NCBI GenBank assembly: GCA_022432975.1
Contig: CM039509.1
Location: 19,295,760 to 19,359,759, forward strand
DNA length: 64,000 nt
Direction of reading: 5' to 3'
Source: Begonia masoniana
Taxonomy: Eukaryota; Streptophyta; Magnoliopsida; Cucurbitales; Begoniaceae
Each line of letters opens with the position of its first letter. The first letter of the stretch is position 1. Below the pieces are notes generated by a model. It ran no database searches, had not been told where the DNA came from, and saw nothing but the letters and a program-made list of their open reading frames with translations. Shown piece after piece: positions 45,733-59,112 of the stretch. A program made the translations under genes and the position numbers.

Positions 45733-45855
45733 GCTCTCTGGAATTCCAGAGAGCATTTTATAGAGAAGCAAAGGCGACTGGGCGCCTTAATGCAGCGATC
45801 AGTCGCTGCATTATGCAGCGATCGAGCGCTGCAATATGCAGCGATTGGTCGCTGC
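45733..45855 (+). repeat. Palindrome and triple-hairpin block in D 5' LTR
   Basis: A perfect 22-bp palindrome (GCTCTCTGGAA and its complement) at 45733-45754 is followed by three near-palindromic units GCAGCGAT-N-CGCTGC at about 45792, 45815 and 45838. The block recurs in the 3' LTR (63620-63790) with substitutions. Confidence 0.85.
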
Positions 45856-46130
45856 TTCCCTTTTTCGGCAGAATGCCAATTCTGCCCTCCCTTTTGTTTT
45901 ACTTGTAAATAGTTTCTAAATTAAGTTTTATTTAATAGTTTTAATTGTTTTAAATAGTTTTATCTTAATTGTTTTAAGTTTGGTTTTAAATGGTTTACAA
46001 ACAACGCTAATGATTTCAATTCTGACTTACTTTCCACATAGAGTTTATTTAAAGTATTTAATTATGGGATTAAAAAATATATATACATATATAGTACGGG
46101 AAATACGGGTACAGTGTTAGGGTCGTTACA

Positions 46131-46280
46131 AATTATGGTATCAGAGCCCCCAGGTTTTAAAATCGATTCTGTAGACTGCTCAACTGCACAGCCACTACGC
46201 GGACATTCTTCATCAACTGTAAGTACGTTTTTAGCTTTATTTGATTTCTAGTTTCTTAGAGTATTTGTTTTAACTTTTAT
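46131..46280 (+). other. D primer site and first half of leader
   Basis: TGGTATCAGAGC at 46136-46147 is the primer site. A donor-like ACT|GTAAGT lies near 46220. The matching acceptor (TTTATATAG|GAG) is at 55999, beyond G, so G sits in D's leader intron. Confidence 0.8.
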
Positions 46281-46683
46281 TGTAACACACGAGTTTTCGG
46301 GTTTCTGCTCCAAAGCTATTTTGGTAAATAAGTAAATTAGGTCCGTTTTGCGAGCGGATAGTTTTATTAGGACCCTAGAAATTTACGGGAATTTGTAGAA
46401 GAATAAGTAAAATTTTAGAAACCCAAATCGAGAAGAGTAATACTAGAGTTCCCGTTTTAACCTTTTAATGTATCAATTTGTAAAAATAGCAAAGTAAGTC
46501 CGTTTTGGAAACGGTGAGTTTTTTAGAACTCTAAGATTAAATTGGAATTTGTGGAGATATACAGGATTTAACGGGATTTACGGAAGAGCGAAACGGTATA
46601 TTAATGTTTTAATAGGAATTAGGATTATTATTATTATTATTATTATTATAATTATTATTATTAATAATAATTATTAAAAACAA

Positions 46684-46706
46684 CAGAATGGTTAAAAACC
46701 ATTCTG
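46684..46706 (+). other. 10-bp-stem hairpin after (ATT)n in G
   Basis: CAGAATGGTT, three A, then AACCATTCTG. It is present in the G 3' LTR (near 53590) and, with one change, in H (near 62926-62948). It lies where transcription would begin, so it may be a leader RNA structure. Confidence 0.6.
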
Positions 46707-47834
46707 TCTTTTTTACGCTCGAGCTCGAGCCCGAGCCCGAGCTACGCAAGCGAAGAACAGCGGCGACTCCTCCGACGAACGCCGACGTCCAACCTCGACG
46801 TTTTCCGGCCAGACATCGTCAGCGACTCCCGGGCCGCCATTTTCGACCGTTTTCGAGCACAAACCCGACCGGTATGCTCGTTTTCCTCCTCTGTTTCGGT
46901 TCGGTTTTGGGTTGTGCGTGACGAGCTCGATTGAGCTCCAATCGCCGGCCGTTTTAGGTCACTTCCGGCGTGGGTTTGCCAACCCTGGGGCCAGCTATTG
47001 TTGCTCGTCCGTGGAGTGCTCGAATTTAGCATAAAACAGTGAATGCCCGATTAGGGCAACTCGGGTTTTGCTTATTAGAACTTCGATTTTAGGTTAGTTT
47101 ATGTTAATTGGATGTTAGGAGGATAGATTCGTGAAGAAATTGATGGAATTTGATGAAAAATCAAAAAGGGGGATTTTCTGGGTAAAGGGCAGTTTCAGGT
47201 TTTTGATAAATTTACCTAGCTCCGGTCATTTGTTTTAAAATCCCTTTTGGCAGATTAAAATAGGTTATTAGAGGAGTACGTGGCCACTGGAATTGTTCGA
47301 TTCCGATAACCAACGCGAAAGTTACGCGCGTTAGAAGTTTTAGGTCGGTTTTTACCGAACCCAAATTAGTGGCCCATTTAATTAGGTTTTAATTGGATTA
47401 GGCTAGAAATAGTAGTTAAAGATGTTTTCACAAAAATGAGAGTTTAGTTATGCCCGAATGAGAAAATGGAAGTTTTAGGAAAGAATTTCCTTAATTAGGA
47501 GATTAGTTTAAGTTTGAAATCAGTTTAATTAGGATTGATTTCAATGTCCTTTATTTATGAAATGCCTTAGGTGGAGACGACTTCAAGGACGGTGCACGGC
47601 TTGCTACGGACGCCAGGTAAGTGAGCGTTAGGCTTTCCGGCCATTAAGGCCCTACGTCGTACAATGTTGAAAATGTTGAATGTTATGAAGAAAGTGGTCA
47701 TACGGATAGCTAAGGAACGACGGGTAGTTAAGTAGTGCCTTAGCGATTTAGGTAGCATTCATTCGATAAGTTTTCCTTACGTGTATGTTAGTGCTCATGT
47801 GATAGGTTTTCCTTATGTGTATGTCTCCTCAGCA

Positions 47835-48880
<1,046 letters not shown>

Positions 48881-48985
48881 ACTACGGGGCAAGTCACAAA
48901 TGTACTACGGGGCAAGTCACGAATGTACTACGGGGCAAGTCACGAATGTACTACGGGGCAAGTCATGAATGTACTACGGGGCAAG
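48881..48985 (+). repeat. 23-bp tandem repeat in G 5' LTR
   Basis: About 4.6 copies of ACTACGGGGCAAGTCACGAAT. The same array is at 54865-54969 in the 3' LTR. It occupies the position of T1's 29-bp repeat. Confidence 0.92.
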
Positions 48986-49994
48986 AAAACAGTTTAAAAG
49001 AAATGAAACGAAAATGTTTTATAAATGTCATGCATATATATGAAATGTCATGTTTAGCACGCTCCTTACTAAGCATTAGGCTTAATGTAATTATTGTATG
49101 ATGTAGGTGACAGGTGTGAAGGTGAGAGCTTCTCTTGATGACAATGAACAGGTGGTCGACGGATGGTGCTCGTGGCGACGGGGTGTGTTTTGGCTTGATG
49201 ATCCGATGGCTTGAATGATGTATGTCGAATGATGTGAGTTAGCTTTTGTTGGTTAGAAAGATGATGGATTTTAGGGCGTATAGTTAAGTTTAATGTTCAG
49301 GAAATTTTATAGTGGATGTAGCTATTTTTAATGATTGGCTAATGTATGTCTTTGGTGATGTTCTAGGGAATTTCGTGTTTATGCTCGATGTTTGTTTTGA
49401 GGATTTGATTGGGATTTGTTTGTGAAAGTATGAGAGTGCTTAAGTATGTGGATCGGATGATTTGATAGAAAAACGTATGAAAGGTTGAGTTTTGATATAT
49501 ATATAGTGGTAGTAGATTATTTAGAATGATGTATATGTAGTGGTAGTAGATTTTTAAATGTGAAGTCTTTATTTTGGAGAATATACTGGAACTGTTTGGG
49601 TATTTTTAAATGTATGGTCATTTTAAAACAGGTATGGATACAGTCGATTTTTAGAGCGATCCACGCAGTTCGATTTCTTGAATTTGTCCAAAATTGTAGG
49701 TTATATTAGTGTTTTGTTTTAATTGATCTTACTTTAAGTGTTAATTGTTTTAAGTTAGTAATGGTTTTAGTCTAGTTCTAAATGTTTTAAAAGTCAAAAA
49801 GTTTTACGCTCAAAATGTTTAAGTCAAAGTTAGACCCTAAAGGTCGTTAGAGGTGGGTCAATTGTCTAAGTTAGTTTTCTTTTAAAGTGTTAAGTAAAAA
49901 TGAAAAAGTTTATGAGAAAATACGAGGGCTTAGGAAATGGTTATGTCACGGCTAGTCCGTGGCGGCCCTGATCGGGTTGGGGTCGTCACAGTTA

Positions 49995-50146
49995 TGGTAT
50001 CAGAGAGACGGAGTTTTAAAAGCGAGTTCTGTGATATGCCTGCCAAAAACACACCGCCGCACGAGGACTCTCCATCGACTGTAAGTGTTTAAGTTTATGT
50101 ATGATTCTAAATTGTTTATGTTGCATGTGTTTCTTAATGTGTCTAG
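49995..50146 (+). other. G primer site and leader intron
   Basis: TGGTATCAGAGA at 49995-50006. Donor ACT|GTAAGT at 50081 and acceptor GTGTCTAG at 50139-50146, ten bases before the gag ATG. The layout is almost the same as in T1. Confidence 0.6.
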
Positions 50147-50156
50147 GAACAAGGAA

Positions 50157-50632
50157 ATGCCGAAAGCACCTAGAAAACTCGAGGAGAAATCCATTAGTCA
50201 GCTTATGGACATAGTGCACCAATGGTCAGAACAAGTAGAGATCTTACTCAACCGAGATGGAAAGGGTAATAGACAAGATAGTGCTTCATGGAACCAGGGT
50301 AGTGAACGAACTAGGCAGTTTTCGACCTCCGATATTTGATGAATGTGCTATAGATCCGATACAGGCCGAGGTGTAGGTTCGAGCAATGGAAAGATTGTTT
50401 GACATTATTAAGGTGAAGGAGGTAGATAAGGTTTCTTATGCGATGTGTCATCCGGGGGGAGTGCAAGTTGCATTCCGGTCGATGTTTTCGGTGCGACAAG
50501 GTAGGGCACAAGGCCAAAGATTGTCTAGGACCGAATGAGATACCACCGTGTTGTCCTCCGAGGATGTCTACCTTGATCGAAGAAGAGGAAGGAACCACTC
50601 AACCATCGGTTATTCTAGGTGTATTCATATAG
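50157..50632 (+). pseudogene. gag: G gag remnant with zinc knuckle
   Basis: Starts MPKAPRKLEEKSISQLMDIV, homologous to T1 gag. A frameshift near 50305 and a stop follow within the RPPIFDE stretch. The centre of the capsid is deleted: text passes from KVSYAM to CHPGGECKLHSGRC and the knuckle [14 protein letters not shown] (about 50490). The frame ends at 50630-50632 just after TTQPSVILGVFI, the point before the protease where D is also cut. Gag function is unlikely. Confidence 0.85.
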
Positions 50633-53168
50633 TGACGATTAATAGAATAAGGAGCTTGGAGTAGATGTGTAATTGGAGTAGGGGTTTAAAACGTGACTTT
50701 CGTATATTGGATAAAAAGAGAATAGTGAATAGAGAAAGTTACGCATTGAGATGAATAACCTGGGATAGTTGTGCGAGTGTGTACATACCTAGAATTTATT
50801 ACCATTGGAGGGATATAACTTAAGAGATATAACAGTTGAATAAATATAAATTGGACTTTAGTTGACGAACCTCCTAAGTATTTAAGTGAAGGAAATAACC
50901 AAAAGTCTAGCTTAGGTGAATTGTCGAATAGAAGCATTTGACTTAGTAAATATCAGTGAAGAGAATAAAGATGTTGAGGCGGAGTTGGAAGGTTAACAAA
51001 TTAGAGACGTTAGAAAATAGGAAATCTTATGTGAGGTGGGACTCAAGTTACAAGAATTAGACGGTTGCTAAGAGATATGTAACACCTTAGAAGGTTAGTC
51101 GGTAAAGGAGAGATTTGTTTCTCTCTTTGAGGTGTGAGGTTTACGACCAAAGCGATAAGGGAGAAAACTTAGTTAAGTTAAGGGCGGTCTGTGAATAATA
51201 GATGCGTCAAGTCATGAGTGCGTGTTGTTCGGCAGAGTGAGTACCAAATTAGGAAAAGTAACGAGTAATTGATTTCTAACTTTTGATTTAGAAAGATAAG
51301 AGATGAGTAGTAAGTCTAAGGTTGACACAGTTCAAGTTAAACACCGTAACCTGTAACTTAGAATACTATTGATGACGGATTTACGAGAGACCTTTACTAA
51401 AGAAAGGTGGGAACTGAGTGTCGTATGCTATGACTACGGGTAAAGCAGATGAGTTTAGGCGCGAGTTAGGATACAACCCATGGGTTAGTAAGAGTCTCGA
51501 GATAGTAATTAACCCAAAGGATGTTAGAAAACTTAATTAGGCCAAGTTAGGTAAGTTAGAAAGCTTGACCTATAAAAGATTAAGTGGAGGCTGATTCATG
51601 TGAGAATTAAGGATATTAATTTGGCCGCTTTGTTATTTTGGAGACTTAGGGAATTGGCAGGGCTTGTGGTATAAGCCATAGCACGTTTGGTTTCATTAAA
51701 AGTAAAGAATGCTTCTAAGTTTTTGGAAAATGGAAGAACAAGATTGGAGGATTTTAGAAGACTAGGATTAAGGTTGTAAATCTACCTACAACAAGTTTGC
51801 TAATAAGAAAGTTGTTAGACAAATTATTATGAAGAAGACAAATAGAATATTGAGAACCTGACTAGAAGGAATGAAAGATAATAGGCTAGTTAGTAACTTT
51901 GAAGAAGTCCTTGTGGGATATTAGGAATAAATATAGGGCAGTATACCGTAGTCACAAGTATATTTCTTTTAATTTATTTAAAGAAGACGTTGAGATAGAG
52001 ATGTTAGATGATGTAGTGGGAGAGTTTAGCATTGAATTTGGAATTATGCTTGGTGACTTAGGAAGGCAAGGATTTTGGAAGGGAGGTGTTAAATTATATA
52101 CAACAAGTTTGCAAACAAAAAGGTTGTAGGGATGAGATGTTATAAAGGATTTAGAAGAGTGCTTAGGACCTAATTTTGGAGGAAGGATGAAATTGATATT
52201 GCAAAGTTAAGAGATAGGAAGAAGAAGATAGTTAGATAAAAAGGGAAGGTTGAACGTTGAGGTTTAACTCACTAGAATCTGGTGGCGTGCAAATTGGGAA
52301 AATATAGGAAATTTTGGATGAGAAAAATAGGAACTATGCGATGTAAGGTAAAAAGGACGAAGGGATAGAAAGTTACACGGAGATTGTGCAAGTGGACCTA
52401 GAAGTGAAGATAAACCTGTTGGTCTAGGAAAGATTCGACTCGTAAGCTATGTCGAAGTGTTTATGCATCATTTAAGACATTGAGTGAATAATGTAAAGAA
52501 TTAGTTTAGACTTAAGATTTGTTTGTGATCAATAAAAACCGATGTAAGAATTAGATGAAACGACCATAGAGGAAATAATTATAGAAACCTAGTGGATACC
52601 GTGAAAGCGTAAAGAAATAGATTTAATAATTACAGTCCTGTATACAGGAATGATATTAGAGTAGCTAAGGAAATGCTATGATTGCCCAAGGTAAGTAGGT
52701 TTAGAAAATGAGATTGATAATTTGGAAGGAGATAGTAGTGTAAAGAGGAGTTCGAAACAGAGGATTAGGATGAGAGATCTAAGTATCAGGTCCTTAGTGT
52801 TATAGAATTGAGGAAGCTTTAAGGGTTTGAAGTGATTAGGTACGAATTGTTGTCACGAAATTTGAAGAGTTGGAAATTGAATGAACTTAGCTTGAGGGAC
52901 AAACTAGAGTTGAAGTTAAGTTAAATGAAATTTGAAAGTCTAGGCGACGAAGGTTTATGTTGAAGTCGATGGATGTACGAGTAATTGACTTACAAAGTGC
53001 GAAGTTAGATGGATTGAAAGCTTTGGAGATATAGAAAGCTATGAAGACCCGAAGGGTGGGTAAGACCATAGGAGTGTCGTGAATGGTATTGCGAGCATGG
53101 TTAAGTAAATAATGTGAGGTGAGTAATTAGAAATTTAACCAAGCAATAATTTTGGGGACAAAATTCCA
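50633..53168 (+). other. G non-coding internal region replacing pol
   Basis: 2.5 kb, A/G-rich, stops in all frames, longest frame 76 codons. No protease, RT or integrase motif is readable in any frame. Short stretches resemble D's filler in order, for example CTTAGTAACTT-GA-GAA-TCCTT followed by ATATTAGGAATAA (51890-51930 versus 57685-57740). It ends in the polypurine tract at about 53169-53184. Confidence 0.75.
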
Positions 53169-53184
53169 ATTAAGGAGGGAAGGA

Positions 53185-54810
53185 TGTAACACCCGAGTTT
53201 TCGGGTTTCGGCTCCAAAGCTATTTTGGTAAATAAGTAAATTAGGTCTGTTTTGCGAGCGGATAGTTTTATTAGGACCCTAGAAATTTACGGGAGTTTGT
53301 AGAAGAATAAGTAAAATTTTAGAAACCCAAATCGAGAAGAGTAATACTAGAGTTCCCGTTTTAACCTTTTAATGTATCAATTTGTAAAAATAGCAAAGTA
53401 AGTCCGTTTTTGAAACGGTGAGTTTTGTTAGAACTCTAAGATTAAATTGGAATTTGTGGAGATATACAGGATTTAACGGGATTTACGGAAGAGCGAAACG
53501 GTATATTAATGTTTTAATAGGAATTAGGATTATTATTATTATTATTATTATTATAATTATTATTATTAATAATAATTATTAAAAACAACAGAATGGTTAA
53601 AAACCATTCTGTCGTTTTTACGCTCGAGCTCGAGCCTGAGCTACGCAAGAGAAGAACAGCGGCGACTCCTCCGACGAACGCCGACGTCCAACCTCGACGT
53701 TTTCCGGCCAGACATCGTCGGCGACTCCTGGGCCGCCATTTCTGACCGTTTTCGAGCACAAACCCGACCGGTATGCTCGTTTTCCTCCTCTGTTTCGGTT
53801 CGGTTTTGGGTTGTGCGTGACGAGCTCGATTGAGCTCCGATCGCCGGCCGTTTTAGGTCACTTCCGGCGTAGGTTTACCAACCCTGGAGCCGGCTATTGT
53901 TGCTCGGCCGTGGAGTGCTCGAATTAAGCATAAAACAGTGAATGCCCGATTAGGGCAACTCGGGTTTTGCTTATTGGAACTTCGATTTTAGGTTAGTTTA
54001 TGTTAATTGGATGTTAGGAGGATAGATTGGTGAAGAAATTGATGTAATTTGATGAAAAATCAAAAAGGGGGATTTTCCGGGTAAAGGGCAGTTTCGGGTT
54101 TTTGATAAATTGACCTAGCTCCGGTCATTTGTTTTAAAATCCCTTTTGGCAGATTAAAATAGGTTATTAGAGGAGTACGTGGCCGCTGGAATTGTTCGAT
54201 TCCGATAACCAACGCGAAAGTTACGCGCGTTCGAAGTTTTAGGTCGGTTTTTACCGAACCCAAATTAGTGGCCCATTTAATTAGGTTTTAATTGGATTAG
54301 GCTAGAAATAGTAGTTAAAGATGTTTTCACAAAAATGAGAGTTTAGTTATGCCCGAATGAGAAAATGGAAGTTTTAGGAAAGAATTTCCTTAATTAGGAG
54401 ATTAGTTTAAGTTTGAAATCAGTTTAATTAGAATCGATTTTAATGTCCTTTATTTATGAAATGCCTTAGGTGGAGACGACTTCAAGGACGGTGCACGGCT
54501 TGCTACGGACGCCAGGTAAGTGAGCGTTAGGCTTTCCGGCCATTAAGGCCCTACGTCGTACAATGTTGAAAATGTTGAATGTTATGAAGAAAGTGGTCAT
54601 ACGGATAGCTAAGGAACGACGGGTAGTTAAGTAGTGCCTTAGCGATTTAGGTAGCGTTCATTCGATAAGTTTTCCTTACGTGTATGTTAGTGCTCATGTG
54701 ATAGGTTTTCCTTATGTGTATGTCTCCTCATGCATCATGTTTTCTCAAAAGTGCATACGAACTATTTATGAGCATGTTTTATGAAAATGTTGAATTAAAG
54801 AATGATAATG

Positions 54811-54862
<52 letters not shown>

Positions 54863-55988
54863 GAACTACGGGGCAAGTCACAAATGTACTACGGGGCAAG
54901 TCACGAATGTACTACGGGGCAAGTCACGAATGTACTACGGGGCAAGTCATGAATGTACTACGGGGCAAGAAAACAGTTTAAAAGAAATGAAACGAAAATG
55001 TTTTATAAATGTCATGCATATATATGAAATGTCATGTTTAGCACGCTCCTTACTAAGCATTAGGCTTAATGTAGTTATTGTATGATGTAGGTGACAGGTG
55101 TGAAGGTGAGAGCTTCTCTTGATGACAATGAACAGGTGGTCGACGGATGGTGCTCGTGGCGACGGGGTGTGTTTTGGCTTGATGATCCGATGGCTTGAAT
55201 GATGTATGTCGAATGATGTGAGTTAGCTTTTGTTGGTTAGAAAGATGATGGATTTTAGGGCGTATAGTTAAGTTTAATGTTCAGGAAATTTTATAGTGGA
55301 TATAGCTATTTTTAATGATTGGCTAATGTATGTCTTTGGTGATGTTCTAGGGAATTTCGTGTTTATGCTCGATGTTTGTTTTGAGGATTTGATTGGGATT
55401 TGTTTGTGAAAGTATGAGAGTGCTTAAGTATGTGGATCGGATGATTTGATAGAAAAACGTATGAAAGGTTGAGTTTTGATATATATATAGTGGTAGTAGA
55501 TTATTTAGAATGATGTATATGTAGTGGTAGTAGATTTTTAAAATGTGAAGTCTTTATTTTGGAGAATATACTGGAACTGTTTGGGTATTTTTAAATGTAT
55601 GGTCATTTTAAAACAGGTATGGATACGGTCGATTTTTAGAGCGATCCACGCAGTTCGATTTCTTGAATTTGTCCAAAATTGTAGGTTATATTATTGTTTT
55701 GTTTTAATTGATCTTACTTTAAGTGTTAATTGTTTTAAGTTAGTAATGGTTTTAGTCTAGTTCTAAATGTTTTAAAAGTCAAAAAGTTTTACGCTCAAAA
55801 TGTTTAAGTCAAATGTTTAAGTCAAAGTTAGACCCTAAAGGTCGTTAGAGGTGGGTCAATTGTCTAAGTTAGTTTTCTTTTAAAGTGTTAAGTAAAAGTG
55901 AAAAAGTTTATGAGAAAATACGAGGGCTTAGGAAATGGTTATGTCACGGCTAGTCCGTGGCGGCCCTGATCGGGTTGGGGTCGTCACA
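53185..55988 (+). mobile_element. G 3' LTR (2804 bp)
   Basis: Begins TGTAACACCCGAG after AAGGAGGGAAGGA and ends GGTCGTCACA at 55988. Apart from the microsatellite it matches the 5' LTR closely; differences are scattered single bases, a short GAGCCC repeat difference near 53630 and a 14-bp duplication near 55800. Confidence 0.95.
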
Positions 55989-55993
55989 TTTAT

Positions 55994-57120
55994 ATAGGAG
56001 TATATAAAAATGGTGCGTCGAGGAAACGATCGAGATGACCGAGACGATACGATAGATACCCTCAAGAACTTCATTGCTCAACAGTCTCCACATATGGAGC
56101 GACAGGCTCAACAGATGGAGAGACAGTCTCAACAGTTGGGCACCCTTATTGACCGAGGGGGCGTGAGAACTCGGGAGACAGCCATTTTGGGTAACCGTGG
56201 GATGGAGAGATTTCAGAAGCTCCAGCCCCTATATTTAACGGACAGTCTACGAATCCCTCTTCAGTTGGGGAGTGGATTCGCACCATGGAGGACATGCTGG
56301 CATATGCGAGCATTGAGGATGGAGAGAAGGTGGCGTTGGTGACTTACCACCTAGCGTTAGATGCTCGGTTTTGGTGGGATTCTATCAAGACGACCACCGA
56401 TGTGACGGTTATGGCATGGGAGAGATTCAAGATGTTATTTTATGATAAGTATTTCAGCCATACCGTACGGGAGGCGAAGATGGTTGAATTTATGCAGTTA
56501 CGGCAGGTTAGTTCTATTGCCGAGTATGTGAGGAAGTTTGAAGCCCTTTCTCGATTCGCACCACGTCAGGTCATCGTTAATGAGGACAAGGTACGCAGAT
56601 TTTTACAGGGACTTAGCCAGGAGTTCCGGATGAGTCTTACTATATCTGGGGTACGGAATGTATCCTATGACGAGATTGTGGCTAGAGCACTTGAGATAGA
56701 GGCATTGATCAGGGTTCTGTCAAACCTATGGAGCCAGCTAGGGGCTTCTTTCGTGAGATCCAGCCACAACCCCGGAATGAAGATTGGCAGCCACGAGGAC
56801 AACCACAGCAACAACAGAGAGGTGTTAAAAGGCCGTATGTGGGAAATAATGACCAGGGCAAGGGTAAGCAGGTACAAGGGGTTTCACAAATGCCTTGGTG
56901 CCCTATGTGCCAGGAAGAACATGGTGGCGAGTGCCGGGTTGGCACGAACAAATGTTTTAGGTGTGGCGGAGCTGACCACTTCGTCAAAGATTGCCCGAAG
57001 CCCGGCCGAGATCAGTCAGGCAGTGATCGGAGGAGGTCTGTGCCGAGGATCTTTGCATTCATCGAGCCTGGTGACATCGATGATGGGGCCCAGCCTTCTC
57101 TTGTTACAGGTACTGTCTTA
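55994..57120 (+). pseudogene. gag: D gag, three frames, with zinc knuckle
   Basis: The ATG at 56010 gives MVRRGNDRDDRDD after the leader acceptor. One base is missing near 56225, after which MEDMLAYASIEDGEKV, FWWDSIKTTTD and the rest of the capsid are open from about 56230 to 56715. A second one-base loss near 56710 moves to the frame of GFFREIQPQPRNEDWQ and the knuckle CFRCGGADHFVKDC (about 56953-56994). The frame then reads RIFAFIEPGD and TGTVLIA, where homology to other elements stops before the protease Asp. Confidence 0.88.
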
Positions 57121-59095
57121 ATTGCTTGTATGACAATATGTTTATGTTAAATAGATAACAATAATAATGATGATAATGATAGGCTTGAAAATAGAAAAGT
57201 AAGAAAATAGAAGGTGGGTAAGAATGATTATTAGGTGGACCTCAAAGAGAAAAACAGTAGACTGCATATAGGACAATAAAGACCAAATAGAAATATAGTT
57301 ATACATTAGTAGGATTAGTTTGATGTAATCAACGGAGTTTGCGCACTACAGGTTTAGTGACAATTAGGAGAATACACCCTATGAAATATGGTTTTTAAGT
57401 AGGTAGGGGTTATGTCTAATTGACAACCCTCTTGGAGTATTAGAATAAGGCTAACCAAGAAAGATGAAAGTTTAGATATAAACTTATTGAGGAATACACT
57501 AGATTGTTGTGATACTTAGAGTGTGTTTACATAGAAAAGGGAGTACCATAGAATTCTTATGCTGGGGATTCGTGAGAAGTTGAGAGTGTCTGGACGAAGA
57601 TAAAATTCAAGAGTTAAAACTCAGAATCATTGTCAAGTAGGATATTTAAAACCCGACTAGGTGGAACAAAAGAACATGGACCACTTAGTAACTTCGAGGA
57701 AAATCCTTATGCAGTATGTGCAATATTAGGAATAACTGAAGGGTTAAGGTTAGAATGGGTAGTTGGAGCGAAATTACGACAAGACGTAGTGATTCCATCG
57801 TACTTAGGGATTAACAAGGAGTTGAGCTAAACAAATGAGCGTGGTGTATATAGTAAGAGGAAAGACATAGCGATAGAATTCATTGAGTTAGCTTAGAACA
57901 ATACATGATGTTTATAACGTTTTAGTTACAAAGGGACCAGGAACCTAAGCGAGTAGTAACCTTATCCTAGATGGATTCGTCGAGACCTCGGAGCAATCTC
58001 GATGAGATGGCTTGTGTTTGTGAAATGTAGAGATTTAAATTTCGTTGAGAATTTCTATTAAGATCAGCGAGGTGCCCAAGGAGGTGTACGACTCGGATAC
58101 AGTTAAACGGAGAAGCTCTATGGGAACAGTACTAGAGAAATGTGAACCCGGATAGTCGTAATAGTGACTAAGGTTAAGACCGACGAACATATACGTGAGT
58201 TTAGTTACAGCTCCGATATATGTATAGAAATTGTTATACCTGATAGGTGGGTAAGGCTGTAGAGTAATTGAGGTTTAGCTTTGGAGTAAGTAATTGAGAA
58301 GGATTGGGGGCGTGAGTTGGTTACTTAGGTATTCAATAGACACGAGATTGAACAAGTTAGAAACTAGATAAACTCAATTCGAAGAGTTGAAGTTATTTCG
58401 AGGATTGAGGATAAGAGACAATTTTAGTATAGGCCAATTGATAAGTTAGAGGGTTTAACGTTTTGTGTCATTTGGGAGAATTGGATATGTACAATCCAAT
58501 TGAGAGTAGAGATTGACCCTAGGGATGACGAGATCAGAGTTAATGAGGGGAAGTTCGAATTTTGTTATAGATAGGATCCTACGTAAGTACCGACTGTAGC
58601 TCATAGTTCGACTCACATAGACCAAGTAGTGTTATAGTCGTATAGTTGTAAAGCATAACAATGAGGACTTAATTAGGAAACCCGCACCGAAATACTCTCC
58701 AAAAGTCAATAGGTTACCCAAGAAGATAGGTGACCAGGAAAATCCTATCAGTGATACAGTTACAAGGAATCGTTACCCAAGCGAATATGGAAATTTGGAT
58801 CGACATGAGTTTCGACTACAGACGAAGCCAACGAAGTTGTGGAGAAGTTCGGGCAAATTGATTTGAGATTCAAGAACTTAACTAAGCTCAGTACTTTAGT
58901 AAGGAAGTGTATGGTCATATAGAAGGTAGAGAATACAAATTTAAGGCTGATATTAGAGAGTAAAGTGTAGAGTTTTGGCTGAGAACCACGAAGAATGGCC
59001 GTAAGTACAGATGATAATCGAAGTATAAGGCCGTATGACATGAAACAGTAGTATCAAAGACTATAAGTTAGGGCAAATTTTGAGGACAAAATTTT
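57121..59095 (+). other. D non-coding internal region replacing pol
   Basis: About 2.0 kb with dense stops in all frames and no pol motif. It shares weak ordered similarity with G's filler. It ends TTTTGAGGACAAAATTTTAAA, resembling the pol end and stop region of T1 (GGGGACAAATTTCTAAATAAG), then the polypurine tract. Confidence 0.72.
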
Positions 59096-59112
59096 AAATA
59101 AGGAGGATGGAA

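Larger units (their letters stand above)
44838..46130 (+). mobile_element. D 5' LTR, right part
   Basis: Resumes after E's second TTTGG and matches 60168 onward. It contains two copies of an AATCTGTTATCTGG-type repeat, a short (AATCTG)n run that is longer than in the 3' LTR, mini-ORF exon 3, and the hairpin block. It ends GGGTCGTTACA at 46130. D's LTR is about 2.35 kb without insertions. Confidence 0.92.

Noticed and set aside
46688..47032. Arg/Pro-rich frames in the GC-rich leader of G
   Set aside because: GC-rich LTR leader without stops on both strands; no domain, and the G 3' LTR copy does not keep the same frames.
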